A stretch of 61,256 nt of DNA from Clostridium thermobutyricum DSM 4928 (GCF_002050515.1 NZ_LTAY01000023.1:1-61256), one strand, 5' to 3'. Positions 18,181-27,381 are shown, counted from the first letter of the stretch. The notes: generated by a model from the sequence alone, not told the origin. Translations and numbers: made by a program.

Positions 18181-18820
18181 ACAATCTATCCCCTCTATGT
18201 ATAAAGTATTTATGTAAGCATTTAACTTTTATAATCTAAGAAAAGTTAAATCCTTAAATAAATTTTCACCAATTTAGGTTATATAATTTTTTACCTTTAT
18301 ATTGATGATAAGTTAAAAATTTTGTTCATGAATTTTCATGATTATTCATTATTATTATTATTTAATCTATTAAAATCCCCCCTTACATATAAGTCTTTAA
18401 TAATTTTTTATTTAATATAAATAATAATTATTATAAATTTTAATAACAATTATTATAAATATGATTTAAAAACTTAATCTTTTGATTTTAATTTTTCAAT
18501 TAAACAAATTTGTATTTGTCAATTACAAGGATACTTCTATTCTTTAGCCATTTCAACATAATATAAATCTTTTAATAATTCTGTTTCATTTTGTTAATTT
18601 TAATAACCACCTTAAGTTACCTATATATCTAATATTCCATTCATTTCTTTACTTTACAGTTCATAAAAATGTATTATTTTTTATAATTTAATAATCTAAA
18701 AAAAATTTAACTAAAAACTATCTAATCCCTTTTATTATCTATATTTATTATTAATTTATTATTCTTGTATATTTTTTTAATTATATAGATAAAATTTTAA
18801 AAATGTTTCATAAAAAGCCA
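18181..18820 (-). other. Upstream region of cbiM with a long inverted repeat
   Basis: A perfect 11-base inverted repeat, ATTTAACTTTT (18220-18230) and AAAAGTTAAAT (18241-18251), lies 40 bases before the cbiM start. It has no T tract, so an operator or leader stem is more likely than a terminator. The remaining 550 bases are AT-rich with no gene; one 18-codon coding-like piece (ELLKDLYYVEMAKE) near 18545-18595 (minus) lacks a start and may be a relic. Confidence 0.5.
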
Positions 18821-18849
18821 AAAAGCTATAGATCACATCTATAGCTTTT
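18821..18849 (-). terminator. Terminator after the MerR gene
   Basis: Arms AAAAGCTATAGA / TCTATAGCTTTT with a 5-base loop. T tracts occur on both sides. Confidence 0.75.
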
Positions 18850-18933
18850 TATTTTTATTAATATTTTCTTCACCACTTTAAAATATTATTAATAACTAAC
18901 CTTATTTTCTAATACTTTATTTGGAATTTTTCT

Positions 18934-19299
18934 TTAAATTTTATGTTTAACTGATAAATTATTATATCTTTCTATTTTAAAATCTAAACGCTCTATTGTA
19001 GTTTTTATTTCATTTAGCTTTTCAATTAATTGTTTACGTTGCTCAATTAATATTTCTTTTCTTAATTCTAGAGTATCATCTCCTTGTTGAAATAACGTAA
19101 CATATTCTATTAAAGTCTCAATAGGAAGTCCTGCTGCTCTCATACATTTAATAAACTCAACCCAGCCACAGTCCTCTTCTGTATAGTCTCTAACACCACT
19201 TTTATTACGATTTACTCTAGGAATAAGTCCTACACGCTCATAATATCTAAGAGTATCTGCTGAAATATCATATTTTTTGCTAACTTCTGAAATTGTCAT
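18934..19299 (-). CDS. MerR-family transcriptional regulator
   Basis: The N-terminal winged helix is typical: MTISEVSKKYDISADTLRYYERVGLIP, then a coiled dimerisation helix (about 80-118) with no cysteine metal site and no large effector domain. The start chosen is the ATG at 19299, behind GAGGTG; an in-frame GTG three codons upstream is part of the ribosome binding site. Length 121. This is the small YyaN/AdhR-like MerR type, whose members answer to aldehyde or other electrophile stress. No target gene adjoins it in operon. Confidence 0.88.
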   Translation of the reverse strand: MTISEVSKKYDISADTLRYYERVGLIPRVNRNKSGVRDYTEEDCGWVEFIKCMRAAGLPIETLIEYVTLFQQGDDTLELRKEILIEQRKQLIEKLNEIKTTIERLDFKIERYNNLSVKHKI

Positions 19300-19527
19300 A
19301 TCAATCACCTCTTTTTAATATTTTAACACTTAGAGTTTACTTCAAGTCAATTTTTAATTATAAATACAATTGCACTTATTTATATAATCTCTTTTGGTAT
19401 TCTCATGTCCTACATATAAAATCTTTCTTTAAGACATTTTTTATTAATTTTATTTAAAAAATTTTAACATTATTTTCTTTTTTATGTTAACATTTAATTA
19501 TATTGAATTACAAAGGATGGTTTTAAG

Positions 19528-20028
19528 ATGAACAAGAATTATTATTTTTATGTTGGAAATTTTTTGATTTCATGTGTTGGAATTGCTCTTATATTAGGTA
19601 GAGTTATATTTGCAAAAATTAAAAGCTCTGGCAAAGTTGTTTTAGGATTTAAATTAATAACTATTAGTATTGCTTTATTTATAGATTTAATAATACAAAC
19701 TACTTGTATTATTACTCCTTCTATTACAATGTCTATTTTATCTATAGGATTTCTTTATTCTTTATTTGTTATATTGACAGATATGACCTTTGTATACATA
19801 TCAGATAATTCAATAATTGGATTTATTCATTATTATGAGCCTTCTGATATAGAATTAGTAAGAATAAATGAAGATAAATCAATTAAAAATATGAATTTAG
19901 AAATTGTCTTAAAAAATGGGAATTCTCACACATTTAAGTGTAGAAGAAATAGACAACTAGTTTCTGATTTAGATAAATTACCTATAGTTATGGAATTTAA
20001 TCTATTTAATGGACTAGATGCTAACTAA
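19528..20028 (+). CDS. Hypothetical membrane protein, three helices plus soluble C-terminus
   Basis: I do not recognise a family. Three hydrophobic stretches (about 5-29, 41-62, 67-92) are followed by a soluble region of about 70 residues rich in beta-type sequence (FVYISDNSIIGFIHYY, IVLKNGNSHTFKC) that resembles PH-like domains of small membrane proteins. The start ATG follows AAGGATGG at 8 bases. It stands alone and ends at a terminator shared with the convergent next gene. Confidence 0.7.
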   Translation: MNKNYYFYVGNFLISCVGIALILGRVIFAKIKSSGKVVLGFKLITISIALFIDLIIQTTCIITPSITMSILSIGFLYSLFVILTDMTFVYISDNSIIGFIHYYEPSDIELVRINEDKSIKNMNLEIVLKNGNSHTFKCRRNRQLVSDLDKLPIVMEFNLFNGLDAN

Positions 20029-20033
20029 AATAA

Positions 20034-20063
20034 AAACCACTACAAATAAATTTGTAGTGGTTT
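20034..20063. terminator. Bidirectional terminator
   Basis: Arms AAACCACTACAAA / TTTGTAGTGGTTT with a 4-base loop lie between two convergent stops. Confidence 0.85.
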
Positions 20064-20068
20064 ATTTT

Positions 20069-20383
20069 TTATAATCCGCAATCTATTTCATCTTCTTCCA
20101 CATATAATAAATCAATATCAAATACTAAATTTAAAAAGTCTGGAATAAAAAATTTCTTGCTTACTTCTTTTAATTCAAATTCATTTTTTATTTTATTTTT
20201 GATTAATATACTTTTACATTCTTTTATATAGCTATTCATAGCTAATTTTATCTCTTTAGATTGATCTGAATGTATTGAATCATTAGTGCTAGTTAAATGC
20301 TCTCTTAAGTCTATTAGCTTATCTCTAAAAAGATCATGTAATTCTTCAATTCTTTCTATATCAGCTTTATTTAATTTTTCCAT
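20069..20383 (-). CDS. Hypothetical small acidic helical protein
   Basis: A 104-residue soluble protein with no motif I recognise. It is mostly helical and charged (KADIERIEELHDLFRDKL) with an acidic tail (EEDEIDCGL). It has a good GAAGGAG site. The upstream region carries the sequence AATATACTATTTAAA twice (near 20408 and 20455), which may be a regulator binding pair. No functional link to neighbours is visible. Confidence 0.65.
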   Translation of the reverse strand: MEKLNKADIERIEELHDLFRDKLIDLREHLTSTNDSIHSDQSKEIKLAMNSYIKECKSILIKNKIKNEFELKEVSKKFFIPDFLNLVFDIDLLYVEEDEIDCGL

Positions 20384-20474
20384 CTATCTTCTCCTTCGTA
20401 TATAAAAAAATATACTATTTAAAAATTATTTTATTTAAAGTATACCATCAATAATATACTATTTAAACAAAATA

Positions 20475-20502
20475 AAGAGAACAGTTTTAAAACTGTTCTC
20501 TT
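20475..20502 (-). terminator. Terminator after the MFS exporter gene
   Basis: A 28-base perfect palindrome, arms AAGAGAACAGTTTT / AAAACTGTTCTCTT, lies 8 bases past the stop. Confidence 0.75.
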
Positions 20503-20509
20503 AAATTTA

Positions 20510-21931
20510 TTATGCTTTTATAGTTTTTGTTCTATCTTCTTTCTTTACAACAAATATTGCAATAACAAGTCCTATTACTCCAAGAACTCCAGCCCAGAAG
20601 AATGAAGAATTCATTCCATGAATAGTTGCTTTTAATGGATTAGCTATTCCAGAATTCTCAGCTGATTTTGACATTACTGTTACTAATATTGATGTTCCAA
20701 CAGCCCCTGCTACTTGCCTCATAGTATTATTAACAGCATTACCATGTGCATAAAGACTTCTGTCTAATGTATTTAATCCTGATGTTGTAAGTGGCATTAA
20801 GAACATTGACATTCCAAGTAATCTAATTGCATACATTACTACTATATAAGTAACTGAAGTAGTTTCTGTTAAGAATGAGAAAGCAAATGTTCCTCCAGTA
20901 AATAAAATAAGTCCTATTAATGCAAGTGCTCTTGGTCCTATCTTATCAAATAATTTACCTGTAATTGGGTTCATTATTCCCATTATTATAGCTCCTGGCA
21001 TTAATGCAAGTCCTGCATCAAAAGCAGAATATGCTCTTCCATTTTGTAAATACATTGGTATTATAAGTTCTGAAGATATAAGTCCTGCATATACAATCAT
21101 TATTATTATAGTTGAAAAAGTAAATACTTTGCTTTTAAACACTCTTAAATCAAGCATTGGCTTTTCCATTGTAAGCTGTCTCCAAGTAAAGATTATAAGT
21201 GTAACAACCCCTACTATAAGTGGTGCATATACATTAACATTAGTCCATGCATCATTTCCAGCATTACTAAATCCTAATAATAGTCCTCCAAATCCTAATA
21301 TACATGTTATTACTGATAATATATCTAATTTTACTTCTTTATTATCTGTAACATTTTTTATTAAGAATATTGATAATATTAAATCTAAAATAGCAATTGG
21401 TAAAGTTACATAGAATAAATCTCTCCATGGATGACTATTTATTATCCATCCTGAAAGTGTTGGTCCTATAGCTGGTGCGAATGCAATAACTAAACCTACA
21501 ACCCCCATTGCAAATCCTCTTTTTTCAATTGGGAAAATTATAAGGAATACTGTTTGCATAAGTGGCATTAAAAGTCCTGCTCCTGCTGCCTGAAGAAGTC
21601 TTGCTGCAATAAGTGTATCAAAACCTGTTGCTGTAGCACCTATAATTGTTCCAATTGTAAAAATCCCCATAGCTGCAAAATATAAAGTTCTTGTTTTAAA
21701 CCTATCAATTAAAAATGCTGTAAATGGAATCATTATTCCAAGAACTAGCATGTATCCAGTACTTAGCCATTGAGCTGTAGATACTGTTATATGTAGATCT
21801 TTCATTATGTCTGGTATTGCAACATTCATAAAAGTACTATTTAAGAAAGCTATGAATGCCCCAAGTAGCATTACTGCTGATATAAGTACGCTATTATACT
21901 CTTTTTTTTCTACTCTCTTTCCGTTTTCCAT
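20510..21931 (-). CDS. DHA2-family MFS multidrug exporter (EmrB/QacA type)
   Basis: At 473 residues it has about 14 hydrophobic helices. Motif-like segments are visible: FMNVAIPDIMKDL in helix 1, WLSTGYMLVLGIMIPF, LLQAAGAGLLMPL and the antiporter motif AFAPAIGPTLSGW. It should pump drugs or toxic organics out by proton antiport. It is divergent from a TetR-type gene across a 393-base region with strong promoters both ways, suggesting local repression. Drug range cannot be told from sequence. Confidence 0.9.
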   Translation of the reverse strand: MENGKRVEKKEYNSVLISAVMLLGAFIAFLNSTFMNVAIPDIMKDLHITVSTAQWLSTGYMLVLGIMIPFTAFLIDRFKTRTLYFAAMGIFTIGTIIGATATGFDTLIAARLLQAAGAGLLMPLMQTVFLIIFPIEKRGFAMGVVGLVIAFAPAIGPTLSGWIINSHPWRDLFYVTLPIAILDLILSIFLIKNVTDNKEVKLDILSVITCILGFGGLLLGFSNAGNDAWTNVNVYAPLIVGVVTLIIFTWRQLTMEKPMLDLRVFKSKVFTFSTIIIMIVYAGLISSELIIPMYLQNGRAYSAFDAGLALMPGAIIMGIMNPITGKLFDKIGPRALALIGLILFTGGTFAFSFLTETTSVTYIVVMYAIRLLGMSMFLMPLTTSGLNTLDRSLYAHGNAVNNTMRQVAGAVGTSILVTVMSKSAENSGIANPLKATIHGMNSSFFWAGVLGVIGLVIAIFVVKKEDRTKTIKA

Positions 21932-21995
21932 AAAATCACCTCATCTTGTTGTGTATCAATAAACTTATCTATAGTCTTATACTTTTTATTAATCC

Positions 21996-22025
21996 TTATT
22001 TATAAATTTCAATGTTTATAAATAA
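21996..22025. promoter_or_regulatory. Candidate TetR operator in the exporter leader
   Basis: Perfect inverted repeat TTATTTATAAA / TTTATAAATAA with an 8-base spacer lies between the exporter promoter and its start codon. Confidence 0.45.
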
Positions 22026-22116
22026 AATTTTTACCATATAAAATTTACCAATGTCTATAATAGCTATGTTGAAAACTTATTAGTTTTTTATAAAACTCTT
22101 AAGTTTTGTAAGAAAA

Positions 22117-22145
22117 ATTATATTACAATTGATTATTTAAGTCAA
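22117..22145 (-). promoter_or_regulatory. Promoter of the MFS exporter gene
   Basis: TTGACT (22145-22140), 17 bases, TATAAT (22122-22117) on the minus strand. The promoter lies inside an imperfect inverted repeat (ATTACAATTGA ... TCAATGTAAT, 22122-22151), a likely repressor site. Confidence 0.75.
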
Positions 22146-22225
22146 TGTAATTAAAATGAACTTTAAATTAACATTTTTAATTTAATTTTATCTATTCTAT
22201 TATAAAAATTTTAGTCTATCACAGT

Positions 22226-22254
22226 TTGACTTTAATATTTTCAAATAATATAAT
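22226..22254 (+). promoter_or_regulatory. Promoter of the TetR-type gene
   Basis: TTGACT, 17 bases, TATAAT on the plus strand, 71 bases before the start codon. Confidence 0.75.
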
Positions 22255-22324
22255 AATAAAAAAATAATTAAGAGCTCAAATTTAATTAAGTTTTATTAAT
22301 AATTGCTCTAAGAAGGATAGTTTT

Positions 22325-23218
22325 ATGGAACAAATATGTGATAAAAAAATTGATATAATAGATGCTTCTATTTATTTATTTTCTAATAAAGGTTTTGCTT
22401 CAACTTCTGTACAAGATATAGCTACTAAATGTAATATATCTAAAGCAACCATATATAAGTTTTTTAAGTCTAAAGAAGAAATTTTAATTCATATAATAGA
22501 TTATGTTAATAAACAAATGATTGTTAATGTTGAAAATATAGATTTGAAAGCAAAAGATAATAAAATTGATATTTTAAAAGCAAAGTTAAATGCATTTTTT
22601 GAACATCTTTATGATAAAAAAAATTTTTCAATAATGATCTATGAAAATCAAAGTCTAATGAAAAATCCTAAATTTAAGAATATAATTTTACAAAATAGAC
22701 AATTCCTTTTAAATTGGTATAGTTCAATTTTATTAGATGCTTTTGGTGAAAAAATTGAACCCATTCTTTGGGATATAGTTCTCGTTATGACGGGAATAAT
22801 AAAAGAGTTTAATTACATTTTTATAATTAAGGAAACAATTTCTCATAATTTTAATGAAATGGCTAGTTTTATAGTCAAATCAATAATTTCTATTATAGAT
22901 TTCCATCATAAAGATACTCCATTAGTTAAACCAGATTTATTTAAATTTTTTAAAGATAAATCTAGTATAAATAAAGATGTATTGTTGACTGAATGGAAAA
23001 ATAATATCTCTAAGATAAAAAATAAATTAAATGACTGTAATAGTATTTGTAATAAAGATGACTTATTAGATGCTACTTCTGAACTTGAAAAGGAAATGAA
23101 AAAAGAGCAACCAAGAAGATTTGTAATAGATTCTCTTTTATTATATCTTTCAAATTATAAAATAATAGAACCAGAAATTTTATTTTTAAAGAGTTTATAT
23201 ATAAAATCTGGAATATAA
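22325..23218 (+). CDS. TetR/AcrR-family transcriptional regulator
   Basis: The N-terminal DNA-binding domain is clear: IIDASIYLFSNKGFASTSVQ, then IATKCNISKATIYKFFKSKEE (about 9-60). The ligand domain is long; at 297 residues the protein exceeds the usual 190-220, with an extra C-terminal helical part (about 215-297) of unknown role. It is divergent from the drug exporter and probably represses it and itself. It has a GAAGGAT site and its own promoter. Confidence 0.9.
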   Translation: MEQICDKKIDIIDASIYLFSNKGFASTSVQDIATKCNISKATIYKFFKSKEEILIHIIDYVNKQMIVNVENIDLKAKDNKIDILKAKLNAFFEHLYDKKNFSIMIYENQSLMKNPKFKNIILQNRQFLLNWYSSILLDAFGEKIEPILWDIVLVMTGIIKEFNYIFIIKETISHNFNEMASFIVKSIISIIDFHHKDTPLVKPDLFKFFKDKSSINKDVLLTEWKNNISKIKNKLNDCNSICNKDDLLDATSELEKEMKKEQPRRFVIDSLLLYLSNYKIIEPEILFLKSLYIKSGI

Positions 23219-23246
23219 AAATATCTTTATAAATCTAAAATATAAA

Positions 23247-23275
23247 AAAGCATTAATGTATAACATTAATGCTTT
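23247..23275 (+). terminator. Terminator after the TetR-type gene
   Basis: Arms AAAGCATTAATG / CATTAATGCTTT with a 5-base loop, then TTATTT. Confidence 0.8.
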
Positions 23276-23371
23276 TATTTATCTAAACTTGTAAAATATA
23301 TTTCTTAAATATCCCACTGCTTTAATATAAATAAATTTATAATTATAGAAATTTAGAAGTATATATAAATT

Positions 23372-23641
23372 CTATTTAATCCAAATATTATTCGCTGGAA
23401 TAACTATTTCTATTTTAGATTTATCTATTCCTGTTTCAATAGATATAAGCTCTAAAAGGTCTTCTTTACCTATTTTACAAACTAATCTATATCCCTTATC
23501 TCCATAGTTATTCCAATTCCCTAACTTAAGTAAATTTGGATACTTACTCATCTCCGGTTTTTCATCTTTAAAATGAATAATATAATCTATTTCATCTCCA
23601 ACAAGAGATGTAAAAAACCCTAAATAATCTTTCATTTTCAT
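23372..23641 (-). CDS. Hypothetical small protein
   Basis: I do not recognise this protein of about 89 residues. It is soluble, with aromatic-rich segments (YPNLLKLGNWNNYGDKGYRL) and ends in VIPANNIWIK. The ATG at 23641 is 12 bases after GGGAG; an in-frame TTG at 23650 is only 3 bases from it, so the start is uncertain by three codons. Codon use resembles its neighbours. It stands alone. Confidence 0.6.
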   Translation of the reverse strand: MKMKDYLGFFTSLVGDEIDYIIHFKDEKPEMSKYPNLLKLGNWNNYGDKGYRLVCKIGKEDLLELISIETGIDKSKIEIVIPANNIWIK

Positions 23642-23987
23642 ATTTACCAATAACTCCCATAATAAATTTATATATTTATTATATAATATAAAATATATAT
23701 TTACAATTTCTTCTAAAATTTATTATCCAATTATTATTTAAAATTTTATTATATAACTTATTTTAATTTCATTTTTAAAACCGATTTAGCAGACAGACCT
23801 CTTCTATTAGTTATTTTAATCAAAAAATTCCTCTAAATATTATTTCCTAAATATTGCTATAAATAATATAATTAACCATATTTTGATTTAATAAGTATAT
23901 TATTTATATCATTATATAAACAGATGTTTTTAACTAAAGAAAGTATTTATACTTATTACATTAAAATATAAGAAAAGGGGAATTGTT
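23642..23987. other. AT-rich intergenic region without visible features
   Basis: I see no gene, strong hairpin or near-consensus promoter in these 346 bases apart from the ribosome binding site (AAAAGGGGAA) of the next gene. Confidence 0.5.
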
Positions 23988-24440
23988 ATGTATTGTAGAC
24001 ATTGTTGGGATGAACTAAAAAGTGCTAATGCCATATTCTGCACTAATTGTAATACTAGAGTTGGAGATGGTCATAACTTTTGTAATGAATGTGGAGAATC
24101 CAATATTTCTAATGAATCTAATTGTTTAAAATGTGGTACTTTTTTAAATCCCATAGATTTTAAAAATAATTTTGAAGAGTTAAATGATAATAAATCTGAA
24201 TTAGAAGGTACTCCTAAAAATAAAATTATTGCAATATTACTTGCTTTATTTCTAGGAATTTTAGGTGCTCATAGATTTTATCTAGGTCAAAAAATTTCTG
24301 CTATTGTAATGTTGATACTTGGCATTATAGCTGCTTTTACTTTTTATTTTTTAAGGGATATTTTAGTTTTTTGGGTTATAGTAGACATGTTCCTTATAGG
24401 ATTTAATCAATTAAAACCAGTTAATGGATATTATGTTTAA
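23988..24440 (+). CDS. Zinc-ribbon plus TM2-domain membrane protein
   Basis: Two small zinc-ribbon units lie in residues 1-55 (CRHC...CTNC, CNECG...CLKCG). After an acidic linker comes a TM2 domain with two helices (about 80-140), including the typical GILGAHRFYLGQ turn between them. TM2 proteins are common in bacteria and mostly uncharacterised. The ATG follows AAAAGGGG, and a terminator follows the stop. Confidence 0.85.
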   Translation: MYCRHCWDELKSANAIFCTNCNTRVGDGHNFCNECGESNISNESNCLKCGTFLNPIDFKNNFEELNDNKSELEGTPKNKIIAILLALFLGILGAHRFYLGQKISAIVMLILGIIAAFTFYFLRDILVFWVIVDMFLIGFNQLKPVNGYYV

Positions 24441-24445
24441 AATAA

Positions 24446-24469
24446 AAAAGCATCTTAAGTGATGCTTTT
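24446..24469 (+). terminator. Terminator after the TM2 gene
   Basis: Arms AAAAGCATC / GATGCTTTT with a 6-base loop, then a T-rich tail. Confidence 0.8.
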
Positions 24470-24635
24470 ATTTTTTATTATTTAACGAGAGCTTTTTATA
24501 TAAATATTCAGTTTAATGATTATTACATATATTTAATTTTTTAAATCATTAATACTTTCTTTATAAAACTATCTTTTTTTATATATACAATTGTATATTT
24601 ATAATAAATAATTATCAAAAATATAGATGTTCTTA

Positions 24636-25127
24636 TTAATATAGTTTTGCCATACAATATTCATCAACATATTCCCCATTTATACACATTGATTTCTTCT
24701 TTAAGCCTTCTACTTCAAATCCCATTTTCTTATATAATTTTTTTCCTATATAGTTGTTAGCCATTACTGTTAATTCTAATCTTGTAATCCCTTCTTCTTT
24801 TGCCCATAAATCAACTTTTTTAAATAGCTCTGTGCCTATTCCTTTTCCTCTATATGCTTTTCTTAACCCAACAACTATATAAGCTGAATGCCTTATTCTA
24901 TTTAATCTTCCTCTTTGAGCTGATATAAAACCAACTATATCTTTATTATCTTTAACTACTAAAACTAAATCTTCTTCCATACTATTTCTTATAATTTCTT
25001 TTACTCTACTCCCATCTCTAGGTCTTTCTCCAGCTTCATAAAGCATATATTCTGTTTCATTATCTAATTTAAGTAACATATCTAAAAATTTCTTTGAATC
25101 TCCTATTTTAGCTCTTCTAATTCTCAA
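24636..25127 (-). CDS. GNAT-family N-acetyltransferase
   Basis: The GNAT acetyl-CoA motif is LRKAYRGKGIGTELFKK, followed by ANNYIGKKLYKKMGFEVEG. The frame opens at an ATG ten codons earlier, but GGAGGGAG lies 7 bases before the TTG at 25127, which gives the usual GNAT start (RIRRAKIGDSKKF); I take that TTG, for 163 residues. The target may be a protein N-terminus or a small amine. It is monocistronic. Confidence 0.85.
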   Translation of the reverse strand: MRIRRAKIGDSKKFLDMLLKLDNETEYMLYEAGERPRDGSRVKEIIRNSMEEDLVLVVKDNKDIVGFISAQRGRLNRIRHSAYIVVGLRKAYRGKGIGTELFKKVDLWAKEEGITRLELTVMANNYIGKKLYKKMGFEVEGLKKKSMCINGEYVDEYCMAKLY

Positions 25128-25292
25128 TATTTCTCCCTCCAAAGATAAAATTCTCATTTTAAGTTATTTAATAAAATCATATTCATTTTTGAAAAATAAT
25201 ATAATAACTGAAGTTTTATATATACTTATTCTCAATATATAATTTCAATATTAAGTATAGAAAAAACTATATATTTATTAGAAGATACTAAT

Positions 25293-25331
25293 AAAAGCCG
25301 ATTTCTATTTTAAAAATAAAAATCAGCTTTT
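25293..25331. terminator. Hairpin/terminator between nucleotidyltransferase and GNAT genes
   Basis: Arms AAAAGC-C-GATTT and AAATC-A-GCTTTT pair with two mismatches, flanked by a T tract. It lies 80 bases past the nucleotidyltransferase stop. Confidence 0.6.
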
Positions 25332-25410
25332 TAATTACAATTCATAATACATTTTAATTTTTTCATTAGTTATTTGTAAAAATAACTTTAATTATAATAA
25401 GGTGACATAT

Positions 25411-25815
25411 CTATTCTCCTTTTAAACCTCTACTTAAATGTTTATTATTTCTTATATATTTATTTACATAAATTCTAAAATCCATTTCTTTTAATTCATT
25501 TAATATCAATTTATCTTTTGAATCTATGTATTGTCTTGCAAACACTGTATCAAATTCTTTCATTTCTAAAAATGTTAAGTGAATTTTATTATATTCAAAA
25601 TGTTTTTCTAATATAGGTGTTATTTCATCTTCAATATCAAATTCTTCCATGACATCATTTCTATGTTCAATTAGAACTAATATATCTATATCACTAAATC
25701 CATTTCGCCAATACTTGGTATTAAAACTTCCAAAAGTAGCTAATGAAATTATATTTTTATTTTTTATCCCCTTTAAATCAGCAAGTTTTCTCTCTTCAAT
25801 AGGTTCTTTTCTCAT
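25411..25815 (-). CDS. Nucleotidyltransferase-domain protein
   Basis: The DNA polymerase beta-like fold signature is FGSFNTKYWRNGFSDIDILV (about 28-47), giving the G-S motif and the D-x-D metal pair. At 134 residues it is a minimal nucleotidyltransferase like MntA-type antitoxins, but no HEPN toxin partner lies next to it, so that role is unlikely or lost. GGAG is 10 bases before the ATG. Substrate is unknown. Confidence 0.8.
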   Translation of the reverse strand: MRKEPIEERKLADLKGIKNKNIISLATFGSFNTKYWRNGFSDIDILVLIEHRNDVMEEFDIEDEITPILEKHFEYNKIHLTFLEMKEFDTVFARQYIDSKDKLILNELKEMDFRIYVNKYIRNNKHLSRGLKGE

Positions 25816-25915
25816 AAAATTTCAGCTCCTTTCTTAACTATATATTAAATGATACTATATTCATTTAACTTTTTAAATATAATACTTTAGTTTTATAAAT
25901 TTCTATCATAATTTT

Positions 25916-25943
25916 AAGGAGTGTAAAAATATCTACACTCTTT
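25916..25943. terminator. Orphan hairpin
   Basis: Arms AAGGAGTGTA / TACACTCTTT lie 100 bases upstream of the nucleotidyltransferase gene, with no gene ending into it on either strand. It may mark a lost gene or a small RNA end. Confidence 0.4.
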
Positions 25944-26075
25944 AATTTTAATTATAATTTTTTCAATTGTGTATCATTTACTAATTTTCATCTCTTTCCT
26001 TTTATATAAAATAATTAACAAAATTTTATTTGGATTTTTATTTTTTTATATGATATTATTTTTATAACTTAATAA

Positions 26076-26193
26076 GACAGTTCGCAACTATCCTGTCTAT
26101 AAACAAAACTATAGGAATTTGTATAAAATTTTTTTATTTTATACTTATATTTGTTATGCAATTGTTTATAGGGACGATATTCGTCCTTTTTTT
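26076..26193 (+). ncRNA. preQ1-I riboswitch with downstream terminator
   Basis: Stem GACAG / CTGTC (26076-26080, 26093-26097) encloses TTCGCAACTATC, followed by the A-rich tail TATAAACAAAACTATAGG; this closely parallels the Thermoanaerobacter preQ1-I (type II) aptamer. A terminator GGACGA-TAT-TCGTCC with seven T follows at 26172-26193. It precedes the queuosine precursor operon, so it should reduce transcription when preQ1 is abundant. Confidence 0.85.
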
Positions 26194-26254
26194 ATTGCTT
26201 TTTTAGTATAGCAGCGTCTTATTTAGTTCAGATTTTTTATGTAAGGAGATAAAT

Positions 26255-26725
26255 ATGAGCTATTTATTAGAATGTGAAGAAAGTTTTGATTCAAGTCATT
26301 TTCTTAAAGGTCATAAAGGAAAATGCAGAAATCTCCATGGTCACAGATGGAGAATCAAATATGGATTAAAAGCAAATGAATTAATCCAATCTGGAAGTTC
26401 TGAAGGTATGATAATTGACTTTTCAGATATTAAATCTTTAATTAAAGAATATTTTAAAGTTTATGACCATGCTTTAATCCTAACTGATTATAAAGAAGAA
26501 ACTCTTACAAAAGAAGAAAAGAATTTTATTCAAGCTTGTGAAGATATGAAATTTAGAATTGTACATGTTCCTTTTAGAAGTACTGCTGAAAATATGTCTA
26601 AATTTTTCTTTAATGAACTTGAAAGAGTTTTATCTGAAAAAATCCCATCAAAAAATTTTAATGTACACTATGTTACTGTTTATGAAACTCCAAATAATGC
26701 GGCAACTTATGGAGGTATAAATTAA
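26255..26725 (+). CDS. queD: 6-carboxy-5,6,7,8-tetrahydropterin synthase
   Basis: QueD turns dihydroneopterin triphosphate into 6-carboxytetrahydropterin, the first dedicated step to preQ0. The zinc histidines H15, H28 and H30 and catalytic C24 are seen in SSHFLKGHKGKCRNLHGHRW. A further motif, YDHALILTD, lies near 75. First gene of the queD-queE-folE-queC-queF operon behind the preQ1 riboswitch; GTAAGGAG precedes the ATG. Its stop overlaps the queE start by one base. Confidence 0.93.
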   Translation: MSYLLECEESFDSSHFLKGHKGKCRNLHGHRWRIKYGLKANELIQSGSSEGMIIDFSDIKSLIKEYFKVYDHALILTDYKEETLTKEEKNFIQACEDMKFRIVHVPFRSTAENMSKFFFNELERVLSEKIPSKNFNVHYVTVYETPNNAATYGGIN

Positions 26726-27381
26726 TGAATGTAGTAGAAATTTTTCAAAGTATTGATGGCGAAGCTAATAGAGCTGGTAATCTAACTAACTTTATAAGGC
26801 TTGCTGGTTGTAATTTAAGATGTAATTACTGTGATACTGATTATGCTTTAAATAAAGCTGATGGAAAAGAAATGTCCATAAATGAAATTATAAGCAAATT
26901 AGATAAAGATATTAAAAATGTTACTTTAACTGGTGGTGAGCCTTTATGGAATAAAGAAAATGCTATACCACTTTTAAAAGAATTAGTTTCTAAAGGATTT
27001 AATGTAAGTGTTGAAACTAATGGTTCTATAAACTTAAAAAATTATATTAAGGAGTTTCCTTCTGTATCATTTATAGTTGATTATAAATCTCCTTCTAGTA
27101 ATATGGAAAAGTTTATGGACATGGAAAATTTTAATATCTTACGAGATATAGATTGTGTAAAATTTGTTGTTGGCTCTTTAGAAGATTTAGAAAAAATGGA
27201 AGAAGTAATTAAAAATACAAACTTACACAAAACAGAAGCTGAAATTTTTGTAAGTCCTATTTTTGAAAAAATCGAGCCAAAAGAAATTGTTGAATTCTTA
27301 TTACAAAGAAAATTAGTAAAAGTTAGAGTCCAAATTCAAATGCATAAAGTTATTTGGGACCCTATGATGAAAGGAGTTTAA
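26725..27381 (+). CDS. queE: 7-carboxy-7-deazaguanine synthase (radical SAM)
   Basis: QueE rearranges 6-carboxytetrahydropterin to 7-carboxy-7-deazaguanine. The radical SAM cluster motif is CNLRCNYC (C29, C33, C36), followed by [10 protein letters not shown] and VSVETNGS for SAM and Mg binding. Length 218. Its ATG overlaps the queD stop (TAATG), with GGAGG 9 bases upstream, which indicates translational coupling. Confidence 0.93.
   Translation: MNVVEIFQSIDGEANRAGNLTNFIRLAGCNLRCNYCDTDYALNKADGKEMSINEIISKLDKDIKNVTLTGGEPLWNKENAIPLLKELVSKGFNVSVETNGSINLKNYIKEFPSVSFIVDYKSPSSNMEKFMDMENFNILRDIDCVKFVVGSLEDLEKMEEVIKNTNLHKTEAEIFVSPIFEKIEPKEIVEFLLQRKLVKVRVQIQMHKVIWDPMMKGV

Noticed and set aside
18220..18251. 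Terminator before cbiM
   Set aside because: The stem is perfect but no T tract follows in either direction, and it lies in a 5' leader rather than after a gene.
25411..25815. MntA-HEPN toxin-antitoxin pair
   Set aside because: The nucleotidyltransferase is present, but no HEPN-type gene lies on either side.
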